Assembly (NCBI RefSeq): GCF_019430945.1 | Contig: NZ_JAHYCB010000005.1 | Span: 248,001 to 312,000 of the forward strand | DNA length: 64,000 nt | From: Neorhizobium populisoli | GTDB taxonomy: Bacteria > Pseudomonadota > Alphaproteobacteria > Rhizobiales > Rhizobiaceae | Direction: 5' to 3' | Part shown: piece by piece, positions 42,209 to 50,911 of the stretch | How the letters are laid out: each line of letters opens with the position of its first letter | How positions within the stretch are numbered: the stretch's first letter is position 1 | Made by a program: the position numbers and the translations under genes | Notes under the pieces: generated by a model | The model's database searches: none | What the model was told of the DNA's origin: nothing | Seen by the model: only the letters and a program-made list of their open reading frames with translations

Positions 42209-43393
42209 ATGTCGCAGGCAGCGGTTTTCAAACATCTCGGTCGCCGGGTGCGGCTCGGGCTTATCGGCGGCGCGCCCGGCTCATTGATCGGACCGGTACA
42301 CCGCACCGCAGCCCGGCTGGACGATTGCTTCGAGCTTGCCGCTGGCGTTTTCTCGTCAAACCCGGAGCGTTCGCTGGCGGCGGCCAAGGAACTTGGCATC
42401 GCCCGCGGCTACGCCGATATCGCCACGATGATCTCGGAAGAGGCAAATCGCCCCGACGGCATCGACGCCGTCGCCATCATGACGCCCAATGACAGCCATT
42501 TCGACTATGCCGCCGCGGCCTTGGATGCCGGCCTCGACATCATCTGCGACAAGCCGCTCACCAACGATCTCGACAGCGCGCTCACCCTTGCCCGCAAGGC
42601 GCACGACAAAGGCCGCATCCTATCGCTCACCCATAACTATTCCGGTTATCCCATGGTGCGTGAAGCGCGCGCCGCGATCGAAGCCGGCGAAGTCGGCCCG
42701 CTGCGCCTCGTCAACGTTCGTTATGTTCAGGGCTCCCTCGCAAAGGCTGTCGAGGCCGAGCCGGAAAAGCTTGCTGCCCGCACCAAATGGCGGCTCGATG
42801 CCTCGAAGGGCGGCAAGAGCCACGTGCTCGGCGATATCGGCGTTCATGCCCAACAGTTGATGACCTATGTCACCGGCTTGCGCATCACTTCCGTGTTGGC
42901 CGATGTCGGCGCTTCACTGCCCGGCCGCACCGCCCATGACACGGCCCAGATCATCCTGAAATTCGAGGACGGCACGCGCGGCCAGATGCTGGTCAGCAAG
43001 GTCGCCACCGGCGCGCAGAATGTCGTCGCCATCGAAGCCTATGGCGAGGAAGGCGGTGTCTATTGGGAACAGGCAGGCGCTAACGACTTGCGCGTCATGC
43101 GCGCCAACAAGGCAGACGAAATACGAACCCGCGGCCTGCCTTCGCTGCACCCGCTGGCTCAGCGCGCCACCCGCATTCCGGTAGGCCATCCGGAAGCCTT
43201 CTTCGAGGCATTCGCCAATATCTATACGGATTTCGCCGAGCTCGTCGCTGCGCGCATTGCCGGCGCAAAACCGGACCCGATGGCGCTGCTTACGCCTGAC
43301 GCCTGGATCGGCGTCGATAGCCTCGCGTTTATCGACGCCTGCCTGGAATCGACCGAAACCGGCACCTGGGCGGATGTGAAGCGGTTCGATTGA
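42209..43393 (+). CDS. Gfo/Idh/MocA-family oxidoreductase, first copy
   Basis: 394 residues from ATG 42209, preceded by GAGGAGG. The N-terminal Rossmann 'RLGLIGGAPGSLIG' has an atypical G-G-A-P-G-S glycine loop instead of GxGxxG. 'IICDKPLTND' is the D/E-K-P motif that supplies the catalytic lysine, and the C-terminal domain carries 'GDIGVHAQQLMTYVTG' (the D-x-G-x-H motif). The family oxidises sugars or inositols, often at C1 or C3, with tightly bound NAD(P). The large insertion after residue 20 compared with typical 330-residue members is notable. Confidence 0.87.
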   Translation: MSQAAVFKHLGRRVRLGLIGGAPGSLIGPVHRTAARLDDCFELAAGVFSSNPERSLAAAKELGIARGYADIATMISEEANRPDGIDAVAIMTPNDSHFDYAAAALDAGLDIICDKPLTNDLDSALTLARKAHDKGRILSLTHNYSGYPMVREARAAIEAGEVGPLRLVNVRYVQGSLAKAVEAEPEKLAARTKWRLDASKGGKSHVLGDIGVHAQQLMTYVTGLRITSVLADVGASLPGRTAHDTAQIILKFEDGTRGQMLVSKVATGAQNVVAIEAYGEEGGVYWEQAGANDLRVMRANKADEIRTRGLPSLHPLAQRATRIPVGHPEAFFEAFANIYTDFAELVAARIAGAKPDPMALLTPDAWIGVDSLAFIDACLESTETGTWADVKRFD

Positions 43394-43416
43394 TGGAAGA
43401 AAAATGCCGCTGAAAC

Positions 43417-44475
43417 TCAGCGGCCAATCCCCAGGATCGTATTGACTGTCTGCTCGTCGAGCGTTGCCCGCATCTTCGCATCGAACGCCGTTTCAGTCAC
43501 TGCGATGATGTGATCGCTGATGAATTGGCGGCCTTCGCGGGCGCCGTCATATTTGTTCTTGAAGCAGCATTCCCATTCGAGCGTCGCCCAGCCGTTATAA
43601 CCGAGGCCCGTCAGCCGTGAGAAGATCGTCTTGAAATCGATCTGGCCATCACCCGGGCTGCGAAAACGGCCCGCCCTGCCCGTCCAGTCGTTGTAACCGC
43701 CATAAACGCCGGTACGGGCGGATTTGACAAACTCAGCATCCTTCACATGGAAGGCGCGGATGTAATCAGCGTAGAGATCGATGAAGCCGATATAATCGAC
43801 ATGCTGCAGCAGGAAATGGCTCGGATCGTAGAGCAGCTTGACCCGCTGATGATTGCCGGTGACGTCAAGGAAGCGCTCGAAGGTCGAGCCGTCATGCAAA
43901 TCCTCGGTCGGATGCAGTTCGTAGCAGATATCGACGCCCTGATCCTCGCAATGATCGAGCACCGGCTTCCAGCGCTTCGCCAGTTCGGCGAAACCGGCGG
44001 ACACCAGCTCCTGCGGCACCGGCGGATAGGGATAAAGATAAGGCCAGAGCAGCGAGCCGGAAAAGGTCACCATCCTGTCAATGCCGAGCCGCTTGGAGGC
44101 GGTCGCGGTCAGCTTCAATTGCTCTTCCGCCCAGGCCTGACGGGCGGCGGGATTGCCGCGCATCTCGGCCGGCGCCATCCCGTCTTGTGTCAGGTCAAAA
44201 GCCGGATGCACGGCAAGCAGCTGCCCTTGCCGTTGGCTGGTCAGTTCCGTCAGCTCGAGCCCGTGCTTGGCCAGAACGCCCAAAAAATCATCGACATAAG
44301 CCTGGCTCTCCGCCGCCTTTTTCACATCGAAGATGTGCGAAAAGAAGGTCGGCACCTGCAGCGCCTTGAAACCGAGCCCGGCCGCCCATTCGCAGATCCC
44401 GTCCAGGGTCGAAAGCTTGGGATCGGCATTGATGAATTGCGCGATGAACAGCGCGGGACCACGAATGGTACGCAT
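43417..44475 (-). CDS. Sugar phosphate isomerase/epimerase-like TIM-barrel protein, first copy
   Basis: 352 residues, AP-endonuclease-2 (xylose isomerase-like) barrel. Metal-binding residues are seen in 'DICYELHPTEDLHDG' (Glu, His), 'LLYDPSHFLLQHVD' (Asp, His), 'AFHVKDAEFV' (His-x-Lys-Asp) and 'ATLEWECCF' (Glu), the usual four-ligand set. Such proteins epimerise or dehydrate keto sugars. It is the last gene of the minus-strand operon that starts at the GntR gene at 49.6 kb, 27 bases after the HpaI-type aldolase. Confidence 0.85.
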   Translation of the reverse strand: MRTIRGPALFIAQFINADPKLSTLDGICEWAAGLGFKALQVPTFFSHIFDVKKAAESQAYVDDFLGVLAKHGLELTELTSQRQGQLLAVHPAFDLTQDGMAPAEMRGNPAARQAWAEEQLKLTATASKRLGIDRMVTFSGSLLWPYLYPYPPVPQELVSAGFAELAKRWKPVLDHCEDQGVDICYELHPTEDLHDGSTFERFLDVTGNHQRVKLLYDPSHFLLQHVDYIGFIDLYADYIRAFHVKDAEFVKSARTGVYGGYNDWTGRAGRFRSPGDGQIDFKTIFSRLTGLGYNGWATLEWECCFKNKYDGAREGRQFISDHIIAVTETAFDAKMRATLDEQTVNTILGIGR

Positions 44476-44502
44476 GGCAAAACTCCGGTGATGGAATGTG
44501 GA

Positions 44503-45294
44503 TCAAGCGCCCGAAGCGATCCGGCGGGCGGTAGCGATGGCGCTGCGGGCACCGGCGCGAATCTGGTTGCTTTCAGCGCCCGCGATCGTCAGGTGGAAGC
44601 CGAATTTCAGCATCTCGCCGGCCCGCTCGCCATCTCCGGCAAAAGCGCAGGCGATCTTGCCATGCACCTTGGTGCGGGCAACCGCATGATGCAAAGCCTT
44701 GTCGACCTCCGGTGCGTTGGGCGAAAGCGAAGCGCCATTCGAGAGCGCGATCGATAGATCGGACGGGCCGATGAAAATGCCGTCGATGCCCTCGACGCCG
44801 AGAATATCGTCGATCGCCTCCAGCGCTGCCCGGGTTTCGATCATGGCGATCGCTACGGTCAGCTCATTGGCGGCCTTCAGGTAATCCCCCGCCGCAAGGC
44901 CGGTGTGATTAAGCGCGAATGACGGCCCCCAGCTTCTTTCGCCGATCGGCGGATATTTCGTGGCAATCGCCAACGCCTTCGCATCCGCGACGGAATTGAT
45001 CATTGGCGCGATGATACCTGATGCACCAGCATCCAGCATGCGAGAGGCAGAGGCGAAATCACCGACCGGAATGCGGCCGATCACCGGCTTGCCGGCAAGC
45101 CGGGAGGTCGCAGTCGCAGCCGCAAAGGACGGCAGATCCCACATGCCGTGCTGCATATCGAGCACCACCGCATCGAAGGCCTCCTGCGCCAGATGGCTGA
45201 CAAGAAGCGGATCGGGCGTGCCGACCCAGGCGGAAATCGCTCCGCCGCCTTCGCGCCGTTTCAATCGTGCGGAAAACTCGTCGATCGCCTGCAT
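44503..45294 (-). CDS. HpcH/HpaI-family class II aldolase
   Basis: 263 residues from ATG 45294, because GGAGGGG stands three bases before it; an upstream ATG at 45312 lacks such a site. Key features: 'VVLDMQHGMWD' (Asp and the catalytic His in the Q-H-G motif), 'VIGRIPVGD', 'AMIETRAALEAIDDIL' (metal-binding Glu) and 'IFIGPSDLSIALS' (second metal Asp). Enzymes of this group split 2-keto-3-deoxy acids into pyruvate and an aldehyde using Mg/Mn. The GabD-like gene upstream would oxidise that aldehyde (inference). Confidence 0.88.
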   Translation of the reverse strand: MQAIDEFSARLKRREGGGAISAWVGTPDPLLVSHLAQEAFDAVVLDMQHGMWDLPSFAAATATSRLAGKPVIGRIPVGDFASASRMLDAGASGIIAPMINSVADAKALAIATKYPPIGERSWGPSFALNHTGLAAGDYLKAANELTVAIAMIETRAALEAIDDILGVEGIDGIFIGPSDLSIALSNGASLSPNAPEVDKALHHAVARTKVHGKIACAFAGDGERAGEMLKFGFHLTIAGAESNQIRAGARSAIATARRIASGA

Positions 45295-45315
45295 ATTCCC
45301 CTCCACTTTCATATT

Positions 45316-46794
45316 TCAGTTCGAAAGCCCGCCGAGCGCCAGATATTTGACTTCGAGATATTCCTCGATGCCGTATTTCGAGCCCTCGCGGCCGATACCC
45401 GACTGCTTCATGCCGCCAAAAGGCGCCACAACGGTCGAAACCACCCCCTCGTTGACGCCGACGATACCAAACTCCAGCGCCTCGCCGACCCGGAAGATAC
45501 GCCCGATATCCCGCGCATAGAAATAGGCGGCGAGACCAAAGGGAGTATCGTTTGCCATTTCAATGGCTTCCTCCTCGGTCTTGAATCGGAATAGCGGCGC
45601 AACGGGCCCAAAAGTCTCATCGGAGAAAATCTCGGCCTCGCGGGAAACATCGGCAAGAATCGTCGGCTGATAGAAATTACCGCCACGCTCGTGCCGCTTG
45701 CCGCCGAGCACGATCTTTGCGCCACGCTTCACCGCATCGGTCACATGCGCTTCGACCTTTTTGACTGCCGCGCCATCGATCAGTGGGCCGAGCGTGACGC
45801 CCTCCTCCATGCCGTCGCCGATCTTCATCTTTGCGACGGCAGTAGCGAGTTTTTCGGCAAAGGCGTCATGCACCTTGTCCTGAACCAGAATGCGGTTAGC
45901 GCAGACGCAGGTCTGCCCAGTATTGCGGAATTTCGAGCCGATCGCACCCTTCACGGCCTCGTCGAGGTCCGCGTCGTCGAAAACGATGAACGGTGCGTTG
46001 CCGCCAAGCTCCATGCTGGTCTTCTTGATCGTCGCGGCGCATTCGGCGAGCAGTTTGGCGCCGACGGCCGTCGAGCCGGTAAAGGTCAGCTTCCTGACCA
46101 GCGGATTGCCGGTGATCGCCGGACCGGTTTCGGATGACGGACCGGTGATGATGTTGCAGACGCCTGCCGGAAATCCAGCCTCCTCCGCCAGCACGGCCAG
46201 CGCCAGTGCCGAATACGGCGTCTGGCTTGCCGGGCGAATGACGCCTGTGCAGCCCGCGGCCCAGCCTGGGCCTGCCTTGCGGGTGATCATCGCGGATGGG
46301 AAATTCCACGGCGTGATCGCTGCGAAGACACCGACCGGCTGCTTGATGACCAACAGCCGACGCCCCGGCACCGGCGTCGGGATCGTATCGCCGTAAATGC
46401 GCTTGGCCTCTTCCGCAAACCACTCGATGAAGCTTGCCGAATAGACGATCTCGCCCCTGCTTTCGGACAACGGCTTGCCCTGTTCCAGCGTCATGATGAC
46501 GGCGAGATCGTCGATATTCGCATGCATCAGGGCCGCAAGTTTCTTCAGATAATTCGAGCGCTGCTCAGCGGTCAGCGCCGCCCAGGCCTTCTGCGCCTTG
46601 TGAGCCGCCTCGATCGCCCTCGTCGTCTCCGCCGCGCCCATGGCCGGCACGGTGCCGATCACCGCACCGGTCGATGGGTTGGTTACATCATAGGTGCGAC
46701 CGCTATCGGCACTCACCCATTTGCCGTCGATATAATTGGCCTGACGGAAAAGATCGCGTCGGCGGAGTTTGATGCCGGAAAGAGGCTGGTCCAT
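45316..46794 (-). CDS. Succinate-semialdehyde dehydrogenase-like aldehyde dehydrogenase (GabD type)
   Basis: 492 residues. Motifs: 'ITPWNFPSAMITRKAGPGWAAGC', 'FTGSTAVG', Glu in MELGGNAP and the catalytic Cys in 'NTGQTCVCANRI'. The 'C-V-C-A-N' stretch and the length are those of GabD. It is in the operon gntR-SDR-dehydrogenase-ALDH-aldolase-isomerase, so it more likely oxidises an aldehyde made by the HpaI-type aldolase (glycolaldehyde, glyceraldehyde or tartronate/succinate semialdehyde) than functions in GABA use. Confidence 0.87.
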   Translation of the reverse strand: MDQPLSGIKLRRRDLFRQANYIDGKWVSADSGRTYDVTNPSTGAVIGTVPAMGAAETTRAIEAAHKAQKAWAALTAEQRSNYLKKLAALMHANIDDLAVIMTLEQGKPLSESRGEIVYSASFIEWFAEEAKRIYGDTIPTPVPGRRLLVIKQPVGVFAAITPWNFPSAMITRKAGPGWAAGCTGVIRPASQTPYSALALAVLAEEAGFPAGVCNIITGPSSETGPAITGNPLVRKLTFTGSTAVGAKLLAECAATIKKTSMELGGNAPFIVFDDADLDEAVKGAIGSKFRNTGQTCVCANRILVQDKVHDAFAEKLATAVAKMKIGDGMEEGVTLGPLIDGAAVKKVEAHVTDAVKRGAKIVLGGKRHERGGNFYQPTILADVSREAEIFSDETFGPVAPLFRFKTEEEAIEMANDTPFGLAAYFYARDIGRIFRVGEALEFGIVGVNEGVVSTVVAPFGGMKQSGIGREGSKYGIEEYLEVKYLALGGLSN

Positions 46795-46833
46795 GATGAA
46801 ATGCCCTCTGAATCAATTCAGGAAGATAAAGCT

Positions 46834-47958
46834 TCAAGCCGCTGAAATCTCTTCATCCTTCGGCGCAAAGTTGGAGCCCCGAAGCGCATCGCACACCGCA
46901 CGGGTGACATCCGCCGTCGTCGCGTTGCCGCCGAGATCCGGAGTGAGAATGCCGGCCGCACAGACCTGTTCCACCGCTGCCAGCAGAACCTTTGCCGCCG
47001 CCGCCTCGCCCAGATGTTCGAGCATCAGCGATGCCGTCCAGAAGCTCGCCACCGGGTTGGCGATACCCTTGCCGGTAATGTCGAAAGCCGAACCGTGGAT
47101 CGGCTCGAACATCGACGGAAACCGCCGTTCCGGATCGACATTGCCGGTCGGGGCGATACCCAGTGAACCGGCCAGCGCCGCCGCGAGGTCGGAAAGAATA
47201 TCGGCATGCAGGTTGGTCGCCACCACCGTATCGATGCTCTTCGGCTTGGCAACCATGCGGAAGGTCATGGCATCCACCAGTTCCTTGTCCCAGGTGACAT
47301 CCGGAAAATCTTTCGACACTTCGGCGGCGATCTGGTCCCAAAGCACCAGTCCGTGGCGCTGCGCATTCGATTTGGTGACGACCGTCAGCAATTTGCGCGG
47401 CCGCTTTTGCGCTTCGGAGAATGCAAAACGCATGATCCGCTCGACGCCGCGGCGGGTGAAGATCGAAGTCTCGGTCGCCACTTCTTCCGGCAGGCCGATA
47501 TGGGCGCGGCCGCCATGGCCGGAATATTCGCCCTCGGAGTTTTCACGGATGATCAGCCAGTCGAGATCACCTTCCTCGACACCGCGCAACGGGCTGGTGA
47601 CGCCCGGGAAGATGCGGGTCGGGCGGATATTGGCATATTGGTCGAGCCGCTGGCAGATCGGCAGACGCAGACCCCAAAGCGTCACGTGGTCCGGAATATC
47701 CGGCGCACCGACCGCACCGAAATAGATGGCATCGAACTTCTTCAAGAGCTCCAGCGCGTCGCCCGGCATGAAGGCCCCGGTCTTGCGATAACGCTCGCTG
47801 CCCCAATCGTAGTGCTCGACATCAATCGCAAACGTCCCCGCCCGCTCGGCCAATACTTCGAGAACTTCGAGGCCGGCAGCGATGACTTCGGGACCGATGC
47901 CGTCACCCGGCACGGAAGCGATGCGATAGCGGCGCTTGGCGGAAACCATATCGTTCAT
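46834..47958 (-). CDS. Tartrate/D-malate dehydrogenase-like (isopropylmalate dehydrogenase family)
   Basis: 374 residues of the beta-decarboxylating dehydrogenase family. 'ASVPGDGIGPEVI' start, 'GLRLPICQRLDQYANIRPTRIFPGV' (substrate arginines), 'IIRENSEGEYSG' (the variable substrate helix region) and 'GNVDPERRFPSMFEPIHGSAFDITGKGIANP' patterns are present. The R-L-D-Q-Y-A-N-I-R-P segment and 'SEGEYSG' are typical of TtuC/D-malate enzymes, not LeuB. It would act on tartrate, D-malate or a related 2-hydroxyacid, forming a keto acid with CO2 loss. Lies 39 bases upstream of the gabD-like gene. Confidence 0.88.
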   Translation of the reverse strand: MNDMVSAKRRYRIASVPGDGIGPEVIAAGLEVLEVLAERAGTFAIDVEHYDWGSERYRKTGAFMPGDALELLKKFDAIYFGAVGAPDIPDHVTLWGLRLPICQRLDQYANIRPTRIFPGVTSPLRGVEEGDLDWLIIRENSEGEYSGHGGRAHIGLPEEVATETSIFTRRGVERIMRFAFSEAQKRPRKLLTVVTKSNAQRHGLVLWDQIAAEVSKDFPDVTWDKELVDAMTFRMVAKPKSIDTVVATNLHADILSDLAAALAGSLGIAPTGNVDPERRFPSMFEPIHGSAFDITGKGIANPVASFWTASLMLEHLGEAAAAKVLLAAVEQVCAAGILTPDLGGNATTADVTRAVCDALRGSNFAPKDEEISAA

Positions 47959-47971
47959 AAAAAGCGTCCTT

Positions 47972-48736
47972 TCAGATGATGCCGCCGTTCACCAGCAGCA
48001 TCTGCTTGGTGATCATGCGGCTGTCGTCGGAAGCGAAAAACAGGCAGGCATTGGCCACGTCGTCCATGCTGATCTCCTCCGGAATGCTCTGCACCTTCAG
48101 CCCCTCAGCAATCTTGCTTTCGTCCTGATACCAAAGCTCCCGCTGCCGCGGCGTGATCACCATGCCGGGCGCCAGCGCGTTGACGCGGATACGTTCGGAA
48201 CCATATTGCCGCGCCATCGAATTGCTGAAACCGACAATCGCCGCCTTGGCGGCCGTATAGGCCTGCAGGCCCGGCACGCCACGCACCCATGCGCCGGACG
48301 TCATGTTGATGATCGCGCCCTGACCAAGCTCGCGCATCTGCGGAATGACCGCCTGGCAGGCGAAGAAGACGTGGCGCAGATTGACCGCCATCATCCAGTC
48401 GAAATCATCGACCTCCACATCCAGGAATTCGAAACGACGGTCGTTGGCAGCATTGTTGACCAGCACCGCCGCCGGTCCGAACGCAGCCTTGATCTCCACG
48501 AAAGCCGCCCTGAGCGCCGCAATATCGGTCAGATCGCATTGAACGAACTTGACCGTTGCGCCGCCGGCCGAAAGTTCGGCGGCAAGTTTCTCGCCGACAT
48601 CCTTCTGCAAATCCAGAAACGCGACCTTCGAACCATTATGCGCAAAAGCACGCACGATCGCCTCGCCGATGCCCGACGCGCCGCCGGTGATGATCACCGT
48701 GCGGCCGGCAAGGCTCGGATATTGTGTCCTCTCCAT
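47972..48736 (-). CDS. Short-chain dehydrogenase/reductase (sugar or sugar-acid dehydrogenase)
   Basis: 254 residues. TGGASGIG at about residues 18-25, NNAA near 95 (a variant of NNAG), Ser in NMTSGAW and the YTAAK catalytic pair; tail 'MITKQMLLVNGGII'. The NNAA and 'NDRRFEFLDVEVDDFDWMM' region resemble SDRs acting on L-rhamnose, L-fucose, D-galactose or D-arabinose (sugar to lactone). Located 74 bases after the GntR gene in the same transcript and just before the tartrate-type dehydrogenase. Confidence 0.88.
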   Translation of the reverse strand: MERTQYPSLAGRTVIITGGASGIGEAIVRAFAHNGSKVAFLDLQKDVGEKLAAELSAGGATVKFVQCDLTDIAALRAAFVEIKAAFGPAAVLVNNAANDRRFEFLDVEVDDFDWMMAVNLRHVFFACQAVIPQMRELGQGAIINMTSGAWVRGVPGLQAYTAAKAAIVGFSNSMARQYGSERIRVNALAPGMVITPRQRELWYQDESKIAEGLKVQSIPEEISMDDVANACLFFASDDSRMITKQMLLVNGGII

Positions 48737-48810
48737 AAGACTGCCGCTCCTCCCGGCGATATCTCGTATGCCCGCGAAGACGCGAGCGAAAAGGTGGGAA
48801 CGAACGCGCG

Positions 48811-49593
48811 TCAGAGACGCCCGATCGCCTTGATGATTTCGCCGCTCGCCCGGGTGCGATGACCTTCTGCAGCAGCGCGCGCGCCGATCTGGTCGCCGGC
48901 GCGGATGGCGGAAATGATGATGCGATGCTCCTGAACCGACATGCGCGGCACCGAGCGGAACGGCAGCGTGACGGCGCGGGCGCGCTGCGCCTGATCGATC
49001 AACGTCGCCGTCATCTTTGCCAGCCGCCTGTTGCCGCTTTCGTTGACGAGAACCCGGTGGAACTGGTCGTCGGCGCGCGCCCAGCCGCGCAGGTCGTCGG
49101 CATCAAGCGCCCGCTCCATCTGGCTGGTCGCATCCTCGAGCATCTGGATAGAGGCCTGCGCCCGATCCGGATCCTTGGCGAGCAGCATGGCCGCCGTGCC
49201 TTCCATGGCGACCAGCAGTTGATAGACCTCGATCATGTCGCTCGCCAGGATCGGCAGGACCTGCACGCCGCGGCGCGGCATCACCCGCACCAGACCTTCG
49301 TGCTGCAGCCGGATCACCGCTTCATGCACCGGTGTGCGACTCATATTGAGCTGATCGGCGATGCGGTGCTCCACCGCCTGATAACCTGCCGGCAAAGTGC
49401 CATCGAGAATGCTCGCCTTCAGAACCTTGTAGGCATCCTCGACCAGCGAATCCTTCTTCTGGATTTTCCGCTCCATCTCGTGCGGATAGACGCGCAGCCG
49501 CGCTGAGCCATCATCCACCGCCAGAGGAAGGGTCTTGTCCACCATCAGTTTCTCTGCCGTCACCGCCCAGCCGATCTTGTCTGAAGATTTCAT
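48811..49593 (-). CDS. GntR-family regulator with FCD domain (GntR-1 of the island)
   Basis: Up to 260 residues from ATG 49593. The canonical domain starts only at about residue 40 (MERKIQKKDSLVEDAYKVL), so ATG 49545 or 49476 could be the true start; none has a convincing ribosome site. HTH: 'LKASILDGTLPAGYQAVEHRIADQLNMSRTPVHEAVIRLQHEGLVRVMPRRGVQV'-type, with FCD ligand/metal residues in 'ADDQFHRVLVNESGNRRL' and 'EHRIIISAIRAGD'. It heads the six-gene minus-strand operon and is divergent from the enolase-superfamily gene; the TTGCATACCA motif in the gap is a candidate site. Confidence 0.88.
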   Translation of the reverse strand: MKSSDKIGWAVTAEKLMVDKTLPLAVDDGSARLRVYPHEMERKIQKKDSLVEDAYKVLKASILDGTLPAGYQAVEHRIADQLNMSRTPVHEAVIRLQHEGLVRVMPRRGVQVLPILASDMIEVYQLLVAMEGTAAMLLAKDPDRAQASIQMLEDATSQMERALDADDLRGWARADDQFHRVLVNESGNRRLAKMTATLIDQAQRARAVTLPFRSVPRMSVQEHRIIISAIRAGDQIGARAAAEGHRTRASGEIIKAIGRL

Positions 49594-49648
49594 TCGCGAA
49601 GTTCATTCACCGGAGTTCCGCTTGACGGAACCTTCAATTTATGCGCTC

Positions 49649-49666
49649 TTGCATACCAGATAACAT
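49649..49666. promoter_or_regulatory. Candidate operator of GntR-1, copy 1
   Basis: TTGCATACCAGATAACAT in the 108-base gap between the divergent GntR and enolase-superfamily genes. Its first ten bases recur at 52230. TTGCATACCA resembles the TNGTATACNA half-palindrome typical of FCD-type GntR proteins. Confidence 0.55.
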
Positions 49667-49701
49667 TTTATCCGGCAAGCACACATCCCGGCAGTTTTCC
49701 C

Positions 49702-50847
49702 ATGAACATCACCGCCATCCACGGCTATCACCTCGCGTTCCAGCTTCCGGGGCCGATCGGCAATTCCACCGGCTTTTTCGACCGGCGCGAGGCATTCGTT
49801 TTGCGCGTAGAAGGCGAAGGCGGCATCAGCGGCTGGGGCGAGGCCAGCGCCGTGCAGCAGGCCGTTTCCGGTTACATCCGGCAGAAGCTCGCCAAACTCG
49901 TGCTCGGCAAACCGGCGCACGAAACCGGCCGGCGTTATGCCGAAATGACGGAGGGTTTCGGTTACGATCGCCAGGGAACCGCGATGCTCGCCGTTTCGGC
50001 CGTCGATATGGCGCTGCACGATGCAGCAGCCCGCGAACAGGGCGTCTCGATCGCCACGCTGCTCGGAGGACGCTTGCGAGACCGGGTTCCGGCCTATGCC
50101 AGCGGCCCCTTCTTCCAGCCGCATGGCGATCCCTATCGCGATTTCGAGCACGATGCAGAAGCCCTGTTGAAGCGGAATTTCAAGGCGATCAAGCCGCGTT
50201 GCGGCTTCACACCGGAAGCCGATGGCCGCATGGCGCTGGCGCTTCGCCGCCTGCTCGGTTGGGGCAACGCGCTGATGGTCGATATCAACCAGGGCTACAC
50301 GGTCGCGGCGGCAGTCGAATCGGCCCGCCACATGCAGGATGCCGGCCTGCTCTGGATCGAGGAGCCGGTGCGACCGGACGATATTCCCGGCTATCTGCGC
50401 ATGGCAGAAGCCAGCTCGACGGCGATCGCCGGCGGCGAGTCGCTTTCGACGCTGGCCGGTTTCCGCGATTTCCTCGCGGCCGGTTGCGTCTCGGTCCTGC
50501 AGCCGGATCTCAGCATTTGCGGCGGTTACACCGGTTTCCGTAAGGTCGCAGCATTGGCCGAAGCCTATGGCGTGCCGGTCATGCCGCATGTTTTCGGCAC
50601 GGTCGTGAACCTGATGAGCTCGCTGCAGATGGCCGCAACGCTGAAGGCCTATCGCGGCGGCGCAATGGCCGCCTACCCGTTCATCGAATGCGACGCCACG
50701 CACAATCCGCTGATGACGCTTACCGGCTCCATCGACCCGGAGAAAGACGGCTGCATCGCCGTTCCGGACAGCCCCGGCATCGGGCTCGAGCTGACCGAGG
50801 AACAGCTCGCACCTTACGTCACCGAGCACTGGGTCGAGCGGATCTGA
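49702..50847 (+). CDS. Enolase-superfamily (mandelate racemase type) sugar-acid dehydratase
   Basis: 381 residues. Metal ligands: Asp in MVDINQGY, Glu in LWIEEPVRPDD, Glu in AGGESLS. The His-Asp dyad is represented by His in VMPHVFGTVVN. The usual KxK acid/base motif reads IKPRCGF, so the second lysine is replaced by arginine, which occurs in some dehydratase subgroups. Members dehydrate aldonates or aldarates (galactonate, rhamnonate, fuconate, galactarate) to keto-deoxy acids. It may provide the substrate for DgoK-DgoA encoded 9 kb downstream. Confidence 0.87.
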   Translation: MNITAIHGYHLAFQLPGPIGNSTGFFDRREAFVLRVEGEGGISGWGEASAVQQAVSGYIRQKLAKLVLGKPAHETGRRYAEMTEGFGYDRQGTAMLAVSAVDMALHDAAAREQGVSIATLLGGRLRDRVPAYASGPFFQPHGDPYRDFEHDAEALLKRNFKAIKPRCGFTPEADGRMALALRRLLGWGNALMVDINQGYTVAAAVESARHMQDAGLLWIEEPVRPDDIPGYLRMAEASSTAIAGGESLSTLAGFRDFLAAGCVSVLQPDLSICGGYTGFRKVAALAEAYGVPVMPHVFGTVVNLMSSLQMAATLKAYRGGAMAAYPFIECDATHNPLMTLTGSIDPEKDGCIAVPDSPGIGLELTEEQLAPYVTEHWVERI

Positions 50848-50911
50848 CCTACAATTTCATTTGAGAATCCGGTGGCGTTTCGCCGCCTCTAAAACCATGG
50901 GAGTGAGAGAC

